18,202 nucleotides of DNA from Lachnospiraceae bacterium (lineage in GTDB: Bacteria; Bacillota; Clostridia; Lachnospirales; Lachnospiraceae), in NCBI GenBank assembly GCA_017380975.1, contig JAFOCX010000083.1, positions 1 to 18,202 on the forward strand, in the 5' to 3' direction. Position 1 is the stretch's first letter. Each line of letters opens with the position of its first letter. Below are positions 7,841 through 15,372 of the stretch, in pieces. Under the pieces are notes generated by a model. It searched no databases. It was not told the DNA's origin and was given only the letters and a program-made list of their open reading frames with translations. The position numbers and the translations under genes were made by a program.

Positions 7841-7975
7841 ATAACGAATTTCGAGTCGTTATCCCCTAAACGCCGGTTTACGGTGCAGAGTCGGACACCT
7901 GCACCGTGACCGCGCAAGGAGAGCGACCGCGGGGAAAGCCTGCCGGAGTATGTCTGGAAACGGATATGCTTTCCA
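7841..7975 (+). promoter_or_regulatory. Structured RNA leader, candidate riboswitch
   Basis: The 160-base gap between mobA and the next gene folds into several hairpins on the + strand. The first is ATAACGA 7841-7847 with TCGTTAT 7856-7862. The second is a perfect 9-bp stem, ACGGTGCAG 7880-7888 with CTGCACCGT 7899-7907. The third is a 9-bp stem with G-U pairs, 7948-7956 with 7961-7969, closed by a GAAA tetraloop at 7957-7960. GGAAA 7933-7937 can also pair with TTTCC 7970-7974. Between them lies conserved-looking single-stranded sequence (GCGACCGCGG, AAGCCTGCCGG). No U-run follows, so any control would be translational, acting on the Shine-Dalgarno at 7983. A molybdenum-cofactor-type riboswitch is suggested by the GNRA loop and mobA context, but I cannot confirm the class. 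Confidence 0.45.
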
Positions 7976-7982
7976 TGTTGAG

Positions 7983-7988
7983 AAGGAG
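7983..7988 (+). promoter_or_regulatory. Ribosome binding site fixing the S-component start at 7996
   Basis: AAGGAG lies 7 bases before the ATG at 7996. The reading frame could be extended upstream to a GTG at 7906, but that codon sits in and beside the perfect hairpin of the leader and has no ribosome site. The extra 30 residues would also be polar and unlike the family, so 7996 is preferred. Confidence 0.75.
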
Positions 7989-7995
7989 TTCAAGT

Positions 7996-8553
7996 ATGAG
8001 ACAGTCCAGATTAGCAAATCTGAATTTCATGGCTTTATGTTGTGTCCTTGGTTTATTCACGAAAAAATTAATCAATCCGCTGGCCAATGTGATCACGGAG
8101 TCGCTCCATATCCCGGGCGGGATCAGCACCGGATTTTCCATTATGTTTCTGGTGGTGGCGACGGAAGTGGTGCGCGGCGGCGGGAAACGAATCGGTGCGT
8201 GGAATCACTGCGGTGCCCTGATGGGAGCCGTGCAGGGATTTCTGGCATTGTGTCTTGGAAGGATCGGAAGTATGGGGCTTTTGGCACCGCTCGGCTATTT
8301 TATGCCGGGAGTGGCCATCGATCTTGTTTATGGTCTTAGCCATCGATTTGGATTAGACCGAACAGAACGGATGGTATTTTCTAATGCTTTGGCAGCAGTC
8401 ATGGCTTCCGTGACAGCCAATGTCATTGTGTTCCGATTGTGGGGACCGGTTTTGCTTCTGTATTTATGCGTGTCGGCAGTCAGCGGGACGATATATGGAT
8501 ATTTAGGATCCATAGTTGCAGGAAAAATGCAGCGTGCAGGTTTATCCCGATAG
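7996..8553 (+). CDS. ECF transporter S-component-like membrane protein
   Basis: This 185-residue protein has about six hydrophobic segments (roughly 10-32, 42-60, 72-88, 92-114, 126-148 and 150-175). The N-terminal pattern, with LINPLANVITESLHIPGG at 25-42 and a following GFSIMFLVV helix, resembles substrate-binding S-components of energy-coupling-factor (ECF) vitamin transporters; PGVAIDLVYGL near 104-114 is also typical. No ATPase or T-component is nearby, so it would have to share a module encoded elsewhere (group II ECF), as is usual in Firmicutes. The substrate is unknown. Location after mobA, behind a structured leader and before a molybdopterin-fold-like protein, suggests a cofactor or pterin precursor. 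Thiamine or other vitamin uptake is the main alternative. Confidence 0.6.
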   Translation: MRQSRLANLNFMALCCVLGLFTKKLINPLANVITESLHIPGGISTGFSIMFLVVATEVVRGGGKRIGAWNHCGALMGAVQGFLALCLGRIGSMGLLAPLGYFMPGVAIDLVYGLSHRFGLDRTERMVFSNALAAVMASVTANVIVFRLWGPVLLLYLCVSAVSGTIYGYLGSIVAGKMQRAGLSR

Positions 8554-8554
8554 G

Positions 8555-8583
8555 TTGTGACACAAAATAAATAAAACTATAAT
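8555..8583 (+). promoter_or_regulatory. Sigma-A type promoter for the gene at 8609
   Basis: TTGTGA at 8555-8560 and TATAAT at 8578-8583 are separated by exactly 17 bases. The -10 box is a perfect consensus and the -35 matches at four of six positions. It starts immediately after the stop codon at 8553 and would give a very short leader of about 18 bases before the ATG at 8609. The next gene can therefore be transcribed independently of the upstream leader. Confidence 0.65.
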
Positions 8584-8608
8584 CATGAATAAACGAAAGG
8601 AACGAAAT

Positions 8609-9058
8609 ATGAAAAAACATAGAGTCAAAATTTTTGCATTGATCATGGTGGTACTTGCCATCATTGCAGCAATAGTTTATTTTGAGCAGAGAGAAGAAGT
8701 GATAGAGGGATCGCTTCGTGTAACAAATGGAACGAAAACAGTTATGTTAAATCCTTCCAAATTTGAGCAAACCCAGGTCAGCGGAGTCCGTGTGAATGGA
8801 AAAGGCGAGGAAATTCCGGTAAACGGACTTGGAATTGCGATCAAGGATGTGATTGCGCAGGCGCAGATCGCAGAGTATGCGTTTGTAAAAGTGGTTTCCG
8901 ACGATGCTTACACTGCAGAACTTTCAGCAGAAGAAGTGAAAGACGAAACGAAAGCATTTTTGCTGTTTGATGAAGAAAATGAACTCCGCCTGGTGGTGTT
9001 TGGCGACACCAACAGTAAACGAAGCGTATCCGATGTGGTAGAGATCGTGGTGGAGTAA
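8609..9058 (+). CDS. Membrane-anchored protein with sulfite-oxidase-like molybdopterin fold, no cysteine
   Basis: This is a 149-residue protein. AAAGGA at 8596-8601 lies 7 bases before the ATG at 8609, so I prefer this over the in-frame ATG at 8585, which has no ribosome site. A basic N-terminus and one hydrophobic segment (about 7-25) anchor it with the rest outside the cell. Residues 55-149 (VSGVRVNGKG, GIAIKDVIAQA, VKVVSDDAYTAELS, then LRLVVFGDTNSKRSVSDVVEI) follow the pattern of the oxidoreductase molybdopterin-binding (SUOX) domain: a ligand loop, a 'DGYTA'-like strand and a final 'vk.v..I.v' strand. It is shorter than a full SUOX enzyme and lacks any cysteine, so it cannot supply the usual Mo-coordinating thiolate. 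A binding or accessory role is more likely than catalysis. The fold call is from pattern memory only. Confidence 0.5.
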   Translation: MKKHRVKIFALIMVVLAIIAAIVYFEQREEVIEGSLRVTNGTKTVMLNPSKFEQTQVSGVRVNGKGEEIPVNGLGIAIKDVIAQAQIAEYAFVKVVSDDAYTAELSAEEVKDETKAFLLFDEENELRLVVFGDTNSKRSVSDVVEIVVE

Positions 9059-9079
9059 AGAATAGATCAATGATGATAT

Positions 9080-9118
9080 ATGCGGTGTGGTAATAAGATT
9101 GCTGCACCGTATTTTTTG
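9080..9118 (+). terminator. Rho-independent terminator
   Basis: ATGCGGTG at 9080-9087 pairs with CACCGTAT at 9105-9112, with further weak G-U/G-C pairing inside the stem. It is followed directly by TTTTTT (9112-9117). It lies about 20 bases after the stop of the previous gene and separates it from the two-component operon. Confidence 0.8.
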
Positions 9119-9184
9119 TCAAGAAAACTGTCAGAAACTTCCGCGAATTATTTATAAAAAAGTAAGGAAAATGCGGTCGAAATA

Positions 9185-9193
9185 TGGTATGAT
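9185..9193 (+). promoter_or_regulatory. Extended -10 promoter for the two-component/ABC operon
   Basis: TGGTATGAT at 9185-9193 fits an extended -10 element (TGn followed by TATGAT, five of six matches to TATAAT). No good -35 box is seen 17 bases upstream, which is common for extended -10 promoters. It lies 57 bases before the response regulator ATG at 9250, which has AAGGAGG at 9238-9244. No clear operator repeat is visible. Confidence 0.5.
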
Positions 9194-9249
9194 TATGACA
9201 AGATAGGGGCACTTCGCCCATACATTTAGAAGAAACAAGGAGGACCGTT

Positions 9250-9954
9250 ATGGATCAGATTAATATTCTTGTGGTAGACGATGAGAAAGAAATTGCCGAC
9301 CTGGTAGAAATCTATCTTGTCAGTGACGGCTATAAAGTATTTAAAGCAAACAACGCTCTGGACGGACTGGAGCTGATCGAAAAAGAAGACATCCATTTAG
9401 TGCTTCTTGATATTATGATGCCGGGTATGGACGGTATGGAGATGTGCAGAAGGATCCGTGAGACCAGCAACATTCCGATCATTATGGTCAGTGCAAAATC
9501 GACGGATCTGGATAAGATCCTGGGACTTGGAACCGGTGCGGATGACTACATGGTAAAACCGTTCAATCCGCTGGAACTGACTGCCCGCGTGAAATCTCAG
9601 CTGAGACGATACACACAGTTAAATCCGAACAGCAACCAGGTGCAGGCAGCGAAAAATGAGATCAATATCCGCGGCCTTTCCATCAACAAAGACAATCACA
9701 AAGTAGTGGTTTACGGAGAGGAGATCAAGCTGACACCGATCGAATTTGAGATTCTTTACCTGCTGGCATCCAATCCGGGACGTGTGTTCAGCACCGATGA
9801 GATTTTTGAAAAAGTGTGGAATGAAAAAGTGTACGAGGCCAACAACACAGTTATGGTACATATCCGCCGTCTTCGTGGAAAGATGAAGGAAGATTCCAGA
9901 CAGAACAAGATCATCACGACAGTATGGGGAGTAGGATACAAAATTGAAAAATAA
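9250..9954 (+). CDS. OmpR/PhoB-family response regulator (VanR-like)
   Basis: This 234-residue DNA-binding regulator has a receiver domain at about 1-120 with the acidic pair D10-D11, phosphoacceptor D54 in LVLLDIMMPGMDG, the serine/threonine position near S81, and K103 in MVKPFNP. A winged-helix DNA-binding domain fills about 135-234 (IKLTPIEFEILYLLASNPGR, then MVHIRRLRGKM and the final TTVWGVGYKIEK). All phosphorylation residues are intact. It overlaps the histidine kinase gene by 11 bases and is the first gene after a probable promoter, so autoregulation of this operon is likely. The sequence is closest in feel to VanR/YycF-type regulators. The target genes are probably the ABC transporter genes downstream. 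Confidence 0.92.
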   Translation: MDQINILVVDDEKEIADLVEIYLVSDGYKVFKANNALDGLELIEKEDIHLVLLDIMMPGMDGMEMCRRIRETSNIPIIMVSAKSTDLDKILGLGTGADDYMVKPFNPLELTARVKSQLRRYTQLNPNSNQVQAAKNEINIRGLSINKDNHKVVVYGEEIKLTPIEFEILYLLASNPGRVFSTDEIFEKVWNEKVYEANNTVMVHIRRLRGKMKEDSRQNKIITTVWGVGYKIEK

Positions 9955-11074
9955 TATCGGCGGACGCTTCTATACGCAGGTAATCTCAAACATGCTGTAC
10001 AGTACCCTGATTGCCTGTCTGATCGAAGTGTTCTTAATAACCAATATTGATATGCTTGTTACATACCTGGTGGAATCAGGAAGCAGTCTGGCTCCGTTTA
10101 CGATGATCTTCCGGATGGGAACGGTCACAACGATCCTTTATGTGCTGTTCGGAATTATGATCTGCTCTTTCACGTTCCTTCTTCTTCAGAGGAGGTCTTT
10201 GAAATATATCGGAAAGATCGCCAATGCGGTACAAAATATTTCCGAAGGTGACCTGAATACGGAGATCGAGGTTCTGGGTGATGATGAGTTCTCTATGATC
10301 GCAGCCAACCTGAACCGCATGGAAGAAGAGATCCGCGAACTGATGGACAAGGAGAGAGAGTCTGAGCGTACAAAAAATGAGCTGATCACCAACGTGGCTC
10401 ACGATCTCAGAACGCCTCTGACATCGATCATCGGATATCTGGAGCTGCTTTCAAAGGGAATTCCGCTTCCGCAGGAAATGCAGCAGAAGTATATTGAAAT
10501 CGTGTATACAAAAGCGAAACGTCTGGAAAAACTGATCGAGGATCTGTTTGGATTTACAAAAGTCGGTAAGGTGTCCATGAATGTGGGAACCGTAGACATT
10601 GTAAAACTTCTGGGACAGCTGCTGGAAGAATTTTATCCGAGTTTTGCGGACAAAGAACTGGTATATGAACTGATCAGCAATGTTCCTGCCAAAACGATCA
10701 CGGCAGACGGAAATCTGCTGGCCAGATTGTTTGATAACCTGATCAACAATGCGATCAAGTACGGCGCAGACGGTAAGAAAGTTCTGGTCAATGTATTTGC
10801 GGAAGAAGAGATCGTTACGATTTCTGTCACAAACTATGGACATGTGATCCCGGCGGATGAGCTTCCGTTTATTTTCAACAAGTTCTACCGGGTCGAGCAG
10901 TCACGTTCGACACAGACAGGCGGAACCGGTCTGGGACTTGCCATTGCGAAGAATATTGTGGATATGCACGGCGGAACGATCACCGTTGCCAGTGACCTGA
11001 ACGGAACCGTCTTTACGGTAAAATTACAAGTAAATTTTGACGTAAACAGGGAGAATTTCAGAGCGATAGGATGA
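9944..11074 (+). CDS. Sensor histidine kinase (VanS-like)
   Basis: This 376-residue membrane kinase starts with TTG at 9944 inside the end of the regulator gene, with TAGGAT 7-8 bases upstream; the next in-frame ATG (9992) would remove the cytoplasmic tail before the first membrane segment. Two membrane segments at about 17-39 and 61-81 enclose a very short external loop of about 20 residues, so the signal is probably sensed within the membrane or through a partner protein. A HAMP linker covers about 82-135. The HisKA domain has H153 in NVAHDLRTPLTS. The ATPase domain has the N-box near NLINNAIKYG and G-box GTGLGLAIAKNIVDMHGG. It should phosphorylate the regulator encoded just upstream. Confidence 0.92.
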   Translation: MKNNIGGRFYTQVISNMLYSTLIACLIEVFLITNIDMLVTYLVESGSSLAPFTMIFRMGTVTTILYVLFGIMICSFTFLLLQRRSLKYIGKIANAVQNISEGDLNTEIEVLGDDEFSMIAANLNRMEEEIRELMDKERESERTKNELITNVAHDLRTPLTSIIGYLELLSKGIPLPQEMQQKYIEIVYTKAKRLEKLIEDLFGFTKVGKVSMNVGTVDIVKLLGQLLEEFYPSFADKELVYELISNVPAKTITADGNLLARLFDNLINNAIKYGADGKKVLVNVFAEEEIVTISVTNYGHVIPADELPFIFNKFYRVEQSRSTQTGGTGLGLAIAKNIVDMHGGTITVASDLNGTVFTVKLQVNFDVNRENFRAIG

Positions 11075-13524
11075 AAAACATGAGTAAACGAAACTATGCA
11101 GTGATCTTTTCACTGATTCTTACGCTTTTTTGCTGCAGCCTGACCGGGTTTGCAGCTGCAAAGGACGGACCTCCTGTATCTATGGAGGTCTCTTCTATTT
11201 ATGGAGAAGTCGGGAAGATGGGCGTCCATGTTCCCATTTCCGTGAGCCTGTATGGCCAGTCGTCTGTAACGTTTAACGGAATCCTCGCGATTCAGACACT
11301 GGAAAACGGAACAGAAGAAGGAGAAGAAATCTATGAATACCAGTATCCGGTAGAAATTGCTCCGGCGGAGACAAAGGTGCTGGATCTGTATGTTCCGCTC
11401 GGACAGCGAAGCAGTGACATTCATGTAATGTTAAAAGAACTGAATGGACAGATTGTGTCAACGCAGACCATGAAATTTGATGCTTCCGTTAATACCGGCC
11501 GTTTACTGATCGGTATCCTTTCTGACCGTGCAGAGCAGCTGTCTTATTTTGACGGTATCAGTCTGGATTACGGAATGGTGCAGTCAGAGACCATCGTGCT
11601 GGATGAAACTATGGTTCCGGAGGATGCCAAAGGACTGGAGCTTTTGGATCTTCTGGTGATCAGCCATTACGAGACAGACCGGCTTTCAGAGACTCAGCTT
11701 GACTCCATACAGACATGGGTGGAACAAGGAGGAACACTGCTGATCGGTACCGGAGCGACTGTCTACAGTACACTGGGTGTATTGTCGGAGGAGCTGATCG
11801 AGCTTCCGATTGGTGGAATCTTTTATGAAAATGTGAACCTCGGAACAGAGTATGCAGAAAAAGCGCCGGGAGATGCAGAAGTAAACATGGCGTATGCAGA
11901 ACTGACGATTCCTGACGGTTCCGTAATCGAAGAAAGTGACGGAAATCCATTGCTGACAATGGTCAAACGAGGCAGCGGACAGATTGGTATTTACAACTAT
12001 TGTCTGGATGAGATCGCAGAATTTGTGGAAAAGAATCCCAATTACCTGGTGCAGATGTTGACAAAGGTACTTGGAGAAGATGAGATTTCCGATTTATATT
12101 ATTACAGTTCTTATGGTTCTGATGAAGAATACTGGAACGCATACAGTCTGGTCAATACCGGAAGTGCAGATCGTCTTCCGAATTTAGGAGTATATACGAT
12201 CGTAGTCATGATCTATATTATTCTGGTCGGTCCGGGACTCTATGTGGTTTTAAAGAAAAAGGATGCCAGTCGTCTTTACGGAACAACGGTGCTGGTCGCT
12301 TCGATGGCAGTTTCCTGCGTTGTTTACATGCTGGGTGTGGGAACGAGATTTACCGATCAGTTCTTTCATGTAGCAACCGTTCTGGAACTGGATGGAGTTC
12401 AGATAGAAGAAACTTCGTATATGAGTGTGCAGACACCGGACAACCGTGCTCTTGCCATGAGCATTCCGGCGGTTTATGATGTGACAACATTAACAAGAAG
12501 CAGTCGGTATAATGAGCAGTCCGCAGATGATTTCCGTCCGGTAAAAGAGGGAAGTGTGAAGATTCGAGAGGATCTTCAGGGAACTTCTGTTTCGGCAAAG
12601 AGATCAAAGGCATTTGAACCCAGATTTTTTAAAGTGGCCAAGACCGGAGATCTGACTTCACAGGGAAATATTTCCGGAAAGATCGTGTGGTATGACGGAA
12701 CGATATCCGGAACCATCGAAAACCATCTGCCATTTGCACTTGAAGATGCGGCTTTGATCTTGTTTGGCCAGATGTACCCGATCGGAAATCTGGAGTCCGG
12801 AGCTGTTTTGACCTTCGATGAACAGGAGTTATTGACCTGGCCGGTTGGTATGTCTTACGTGGCAGCCGCTGCGATTGTCGGTTCTGATGCAGAGGAGGAA
12901 CTTTCCGACAGTGAATATCTGGAGGATCAAAGCAGAGGAAACCTGTACTCGCATTATCTTGGACAAACATTTTATGACTACACTTCAGAAGCACGTCTGG
13001 TGGCGATCGGTCCGGACGGAGGAATCTTGAAAGAAGGTTCGATCAAGGATCAGTCTGCGGACGGTGTAACCTTGTATTCTGCAAAGATTTCTGTTACTTC
13101 CGGAGAGGAAGAAGTGGTATATCGAAGTGTATTAAAGAATGATCCGGAGATTACATCGGGAAGCGGAGCAATGTATGGTGACGCACTTTCCATGTACGGA
13201 ACAGAACCGATCGCGATCGAGTATTTCCTGGGAGATGATCTCAATGTGGAACAGGTTTCATTCTTCCCGGTATCCGAGGAATTCCTGCAAAAACCGGAGT
13301 ATTATTATCTGAAGAAATTTGACGGTGCAGCATATTTTTACAATCAGATGACACATGTGTATGAACAGGTGGATCTGTCAGGCATTCATTTTTCCGTGGA
13401 TGAGCTTCGCCCGTACTTGTCCCAGAAGAACAGTTTGATGGTAAAATATACATCCGGAGAACATGGATCAGCGGGAAATACGCTGCTGCTTCCACATCTT
13501 ATGGTAACAGGGAGGGAAGGCTAA
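11071..13524 (+). CDS. Large exported/membrane protein of an ABC transporter operon (unrecognised family)
   Basis: This is an 817-residue protein I do not recognise by name. An N-terminal signal peptide spans about 1-31 (hydrophobic core then FAAAKDG). A large outer domain of beta character follows. Residues about 190-232 (LELLDLLVISHYETD, then a WVEQGGTLLIG turn) resemble the class I glutamine-amidotransferase-like or DUF4350-type fold found in exported proteins beside ABC exporters. Two membrane segments lie at about 374-396 (with ILVGPGLYVVLKK) and 405-425. About 390 residues, probably outside the cell, follow. The ATG at 11071 overlaps the kinase stop; the ATG at 11080 is better placed for the AGGA at 11068-11071 and may be the true start. 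Its stop shares one base with the next gene's ATG, so it probably works with that ABC pair, as GldG-like proteins do. Confidence 0.75.
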   Translation: MKNMSKRNYAVIFSLILTLFCCSLTGFAAAKDGPPVSMEVSSIYGEVGKMGVHVPISVSLYGQSSVTFNGILAIQTLENGTEEGEEIYEYQYPVEIAPAETKVLDLYVPLGQRSSDIHVMLKELNGQIVSTQTMKFDASVNTGRLLIGILSDRAEQLSYFDGISLDYGMVQSETIVLDETMVPEDAKGLELLDLLVISHYETDRLSETQLDSIQTWVEQGGTLLIGTGATVYSTLGVLSEELIELPIGGIFYENVNLGTEYAEKAPGDAEVNMAYAELTIPDGSVIEESDGNPLLTMVKRGSGQIGIYNYCLDEIAEFVEKNPNYLVQMLTKVLGEDEISDLYYYSSYGSDEEYWNAYSLVNTGSADRLPNLGVYTIVVMIYIILVGPGLYVVLKKKDASRLYGTTVLVASMAVSCVVYMLGVGTRFTDQFFHVATVLELDGVQIEETSYMSVQTPDNRALAMSIPAVYDVTTLTRSSRYNEQSADDFRPVKEGSVKIREDLQGTSVSAKRSKAFEPRFFKVAKTGDLTSQGNISGKIVWYDGTISGTIENHLPFALEDAALILFGQMYPIGNLESGAVLTFDEQELLTWPVGMSYVAAAAIVGSDAEEELSDSEYLEDQSRGNLYSHYLGQTFYDYTSEARLVAIGPDGGILKEGSIKDQSADGVTLYSAKISVTSGEEEVVYRSVLKNDPEITSGSGAMYGDALSMYGTEPIAIEYFLGDDLNVEQVSFFPVSEEFLQKPEYYYLKKFDGAAYFYNQMTHVYEQVDLSGIHFSVDELRPYLSQKNSLMVKYTSGEHGSAGNTLLLPHLMVTGREG

Positions 13525-14474
13525 TGCTGAAAATCCATGGACTTAAGAAGAAATTCGGTAATTTTCAGGCCCTGAATGGTCTGGATATGGAAATTGAAGA
13601 GGGGGCTCTCTATGGCTTTGTGGGACCGAACGGTGCAGGAAAGACAACGGCGATCCGTATTGTGACAGGCTTACTGCTTCCGGATGAAGGAACGGTAGAG
13701 CTGGCTGGAAGAGATGCCCTGAAATACAGAGAAGAAGTAAAAACAGAATTTGGTTATGTTCCGGATGAATTTGGTATGTATGACAACCTGAAAGTCTGGG
13801 AATACATGGAATTTTTTGCTTCCTGTTACGGGATGTCCGGACTGGTTGCCAGAAAACGCTGTACAGAGCTTTTGGAGCAGGTCCGTCTGGATGACCGTGC
13901 GGATGCGTTTGTAGACAGTCTGTCACGAGGTATGAAACAGAGACTCTGCCTTGCGAGGGCGCTGATCCATGATCCGAAATTTTTGGTTCTGGATGAACCG
14001 ACATCCGGAATGGATCCGAGAAACCGCATGGAATTTAAAGAAGTCCTGAAAGAACTTTGTGCAGAAGGAAAGACCATTCTGGTAAGTTCTCATATCCTTT
14101 CGGAACTATCGCAGATGTGTACCGATATCGGAATCATTGATGCAGGAAAGATCGTGTTATCCGGAAGCATGTGGGAAATCTTGCAGAAGGTAAATGATTC
14201 CAATCCGCTGCTGATCAAAGTTTATGACCGGAGAGAGGAAGCGATCCGCCTTCTCAGACAGGATCCGGCAGTGAAGACCATTTCCATCCGTGAAGAGGAT
14301 ATTATGGTACAGTTTCATGGAGACTATGAGGCAGAAGCGTACTTGTTAAAGAGACTGGTGGATGGAGGAATTCCGGTCAGCGGGTTTATCCGCGAGCAGG
14401 GAGATCTGGAGAGCATTTTCATGCAGATCACGAACCGTGAAAAAGGAAAGGTGGTGCTGACCAGTGAAGAGTAA
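13524..14474 (+). CDS. ABC transporter ATP-binding protein
   Basis: This 316-residue cytoplasmic ATPase has Walker A GPNGAGKTT at 34-42, signature LSRGMKQR at 133-140, Walker B FLVLDEPT at 153-160 and the H-loop in LVSSHILSEL. The Q-loop region reads GYVPDEFGMYDNL, with no glutamine at the usual place; this 'VPDE' variant is common in the CcmA/NatA-like group. The C-terminal 90 residues after the nucleotide-binding core are typical of drug- or peptide-export ATPases of the ABC-2 type. The ATG shares its first base with the stop of the previous gene, and the end overlaps the permease gene by 11 bases. It energises the permease at 14464. Confidence 0.93.
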   Translation: MLKIHGLKKKFGNFQALNGLDMEIEEGALYGFVGPNGAGKTTAIRIVTGLLLPDEGTVELAGRDALKYREEVKTEFGYVPDEFGMYDNLKVWEYMEFFASCYGMSGLVARKRCTELLEQVRLDDRADAFVDSLSRGMKQRLCLARALIHDPKFLVLDEPTSGMDPRNRMEFKEVLKELCAEGKTILVSSHILSELSQMCTDIGIIDAGKIVLSGSMWEILQKVNDSNPLLIKVYDRREEAIRLLRQDPAVKTISIREEDIMVQFHGDYEAEAYLLKRLVDGGIPVSGFIREQGDLESIFMQITNREKGKVVLTSEE

Positions 14475-15363
14475 TCCGGTTTATAAGAGAGAGACCACCG
14501 TGCGTTCCAGAAGTCTTCGTATGCCGCTGATCATCTTTGCATTCAACGGTATTCTTGCGTTGACAGCCCTGCTAAATATGTATCAGACGGTTGCACAGGT
14601 GCGCACGACTTCTATGATCCAGTATTCGACATTTTTGGATCTGTATGCATTTGTTGCAACGCTGGAATTTTTACTGCTGATGTTCATCATGCCGGCACTC
14701 ACATCCGGAAGCATCAGCGGAGAGAGGGAGCGCCAGACGCTGGAACTGCTGTTTACCACAAAAATGTCTCCAAATGACATTATCATGGGAAAATTGTTTT
14801 CTGCAGTGGAACAGCTGCTGATCTTGGTGGCGTCCAGCCTTCCGATCGTGCTGTTGACATTTGTATACGGAAGTGTGGATTTCAGGGATTTGGGACTGCT
14901 GCTGATCTGTTTTACCATTGTTGCGTTTTATGCGGGCGGGATCGGAATCTTGTTTTCCTCACTGCTTCGCAGATCCACGTTTTCCAACGTTTGTACTTAC
15001 GGAGTTTTGTTGTTTATCGTTGTGGGTACATACATGCTGAATATTTTTCTGCTGAATATGGATCAGATTTACATCAGTAACATGGTGCTCCAGCCGGGAA
15101 TGGAACGCCCGATGGCGGATACCGGAATGGCGGTGTGGGCCCTGCTTTTCAATCCGGTGGCTACATTTGCAGAGATTCTGGGAAATCAGGTTTCCGGCGG
15201 CGCGAGTATAATCTCGATCCGAAGCTTTTTCGGGAGCAATACAGGAAGCGTTCTGTTAAAATACTGGATTCCGATCAGCCTTGCAGTGCAGAGTGTAGTA
15301 TCCTTTGTGATCATTCGCTGTGCAGTCTATTGCCTGAATCCGGTGAAAAATGAAAAGAAATAG
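14464..15363 (+). CDS. ABC-2 type transporter permease
   Basis: This 299-residue membrane protein has about six transmembrane segments. The start is GTG at 14464, with AAGGTGG at 14449-14455 as ribosome site, lying within the end of the ATPase gene. After the first two membrane segments, the cytoplasmic loop TSGSISGERERQTLELLFTT matches the conserved coupling loop of ABC-2 permeases of the GldF/NatB kind, followed by the SPNDIIMGK helix. It is probably the only permease, acting as a homodimer, possibly with the 817-residue protein as a third subunit. The substrate cannot be read from the sequence; export of a lipid, peptide or antibiotic-like molecule is the usual role. Confidence 0.88.
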   Translation: MKSNPVYKRETTVRSRSLRMPLIIFAFNGILALTALLNMYQTVAQVRTTSMIQYSTFLDLYAFVATLEFLLLMFIMPALTSGSISGERERQTLELLFTTKMSPNDIIMGKLFSAVEQLLILVASSLPIVLLTFVYGSVDFRDLGLLLICFTIVAFYAGGIGILFSSLLRRSTFSNVCTYGVLLFIVVGTYMLNIFLLNMDQIYISNMVLQPGMERPMADTGMAVWALLFNPVATFAEILGNQVSGGASIISIRSFFGSNTGSVLLKYWIPISLAVQSVVSFVIIRCAVYCLNPVKNEKK

Positions 15364-15372
15364 GAGAATCGG

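Noticed and set aside
7841..7862. Hairpin ATAACGA/TCGTTAT as a terminator for the redox operon
   Set aside because: No T-run follows it; the sequence continues with CCCCTAAACG. It is better seen as part of the leader.
7889..7902. Cobalamin riboswitch based on the B12-box-like string
   Set aside because: Only about 50 bases separate it from mobA, too little for the conserved upstream core, the GCCACTG element is absent, and the string is largely used in a perfect hairpin. Kept only as an alternative to test.
7906..7995. N-terminal extension of the S-component to a GTG at 7906 (215-residue version)
   Set aside because: The extension lies inside the hairpin-rich leader, has no ribosome site and encodes polar sequence, while AAGGAG sits correctly before the ATG at 7996.
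8585..8608. Start of the SUOX-like gene at ATG 8585
   Set aside because: It would be only two bases downstream of the -10 box of its promoter and has no ribosome site; AAAGGA fits the ATG at 8609.
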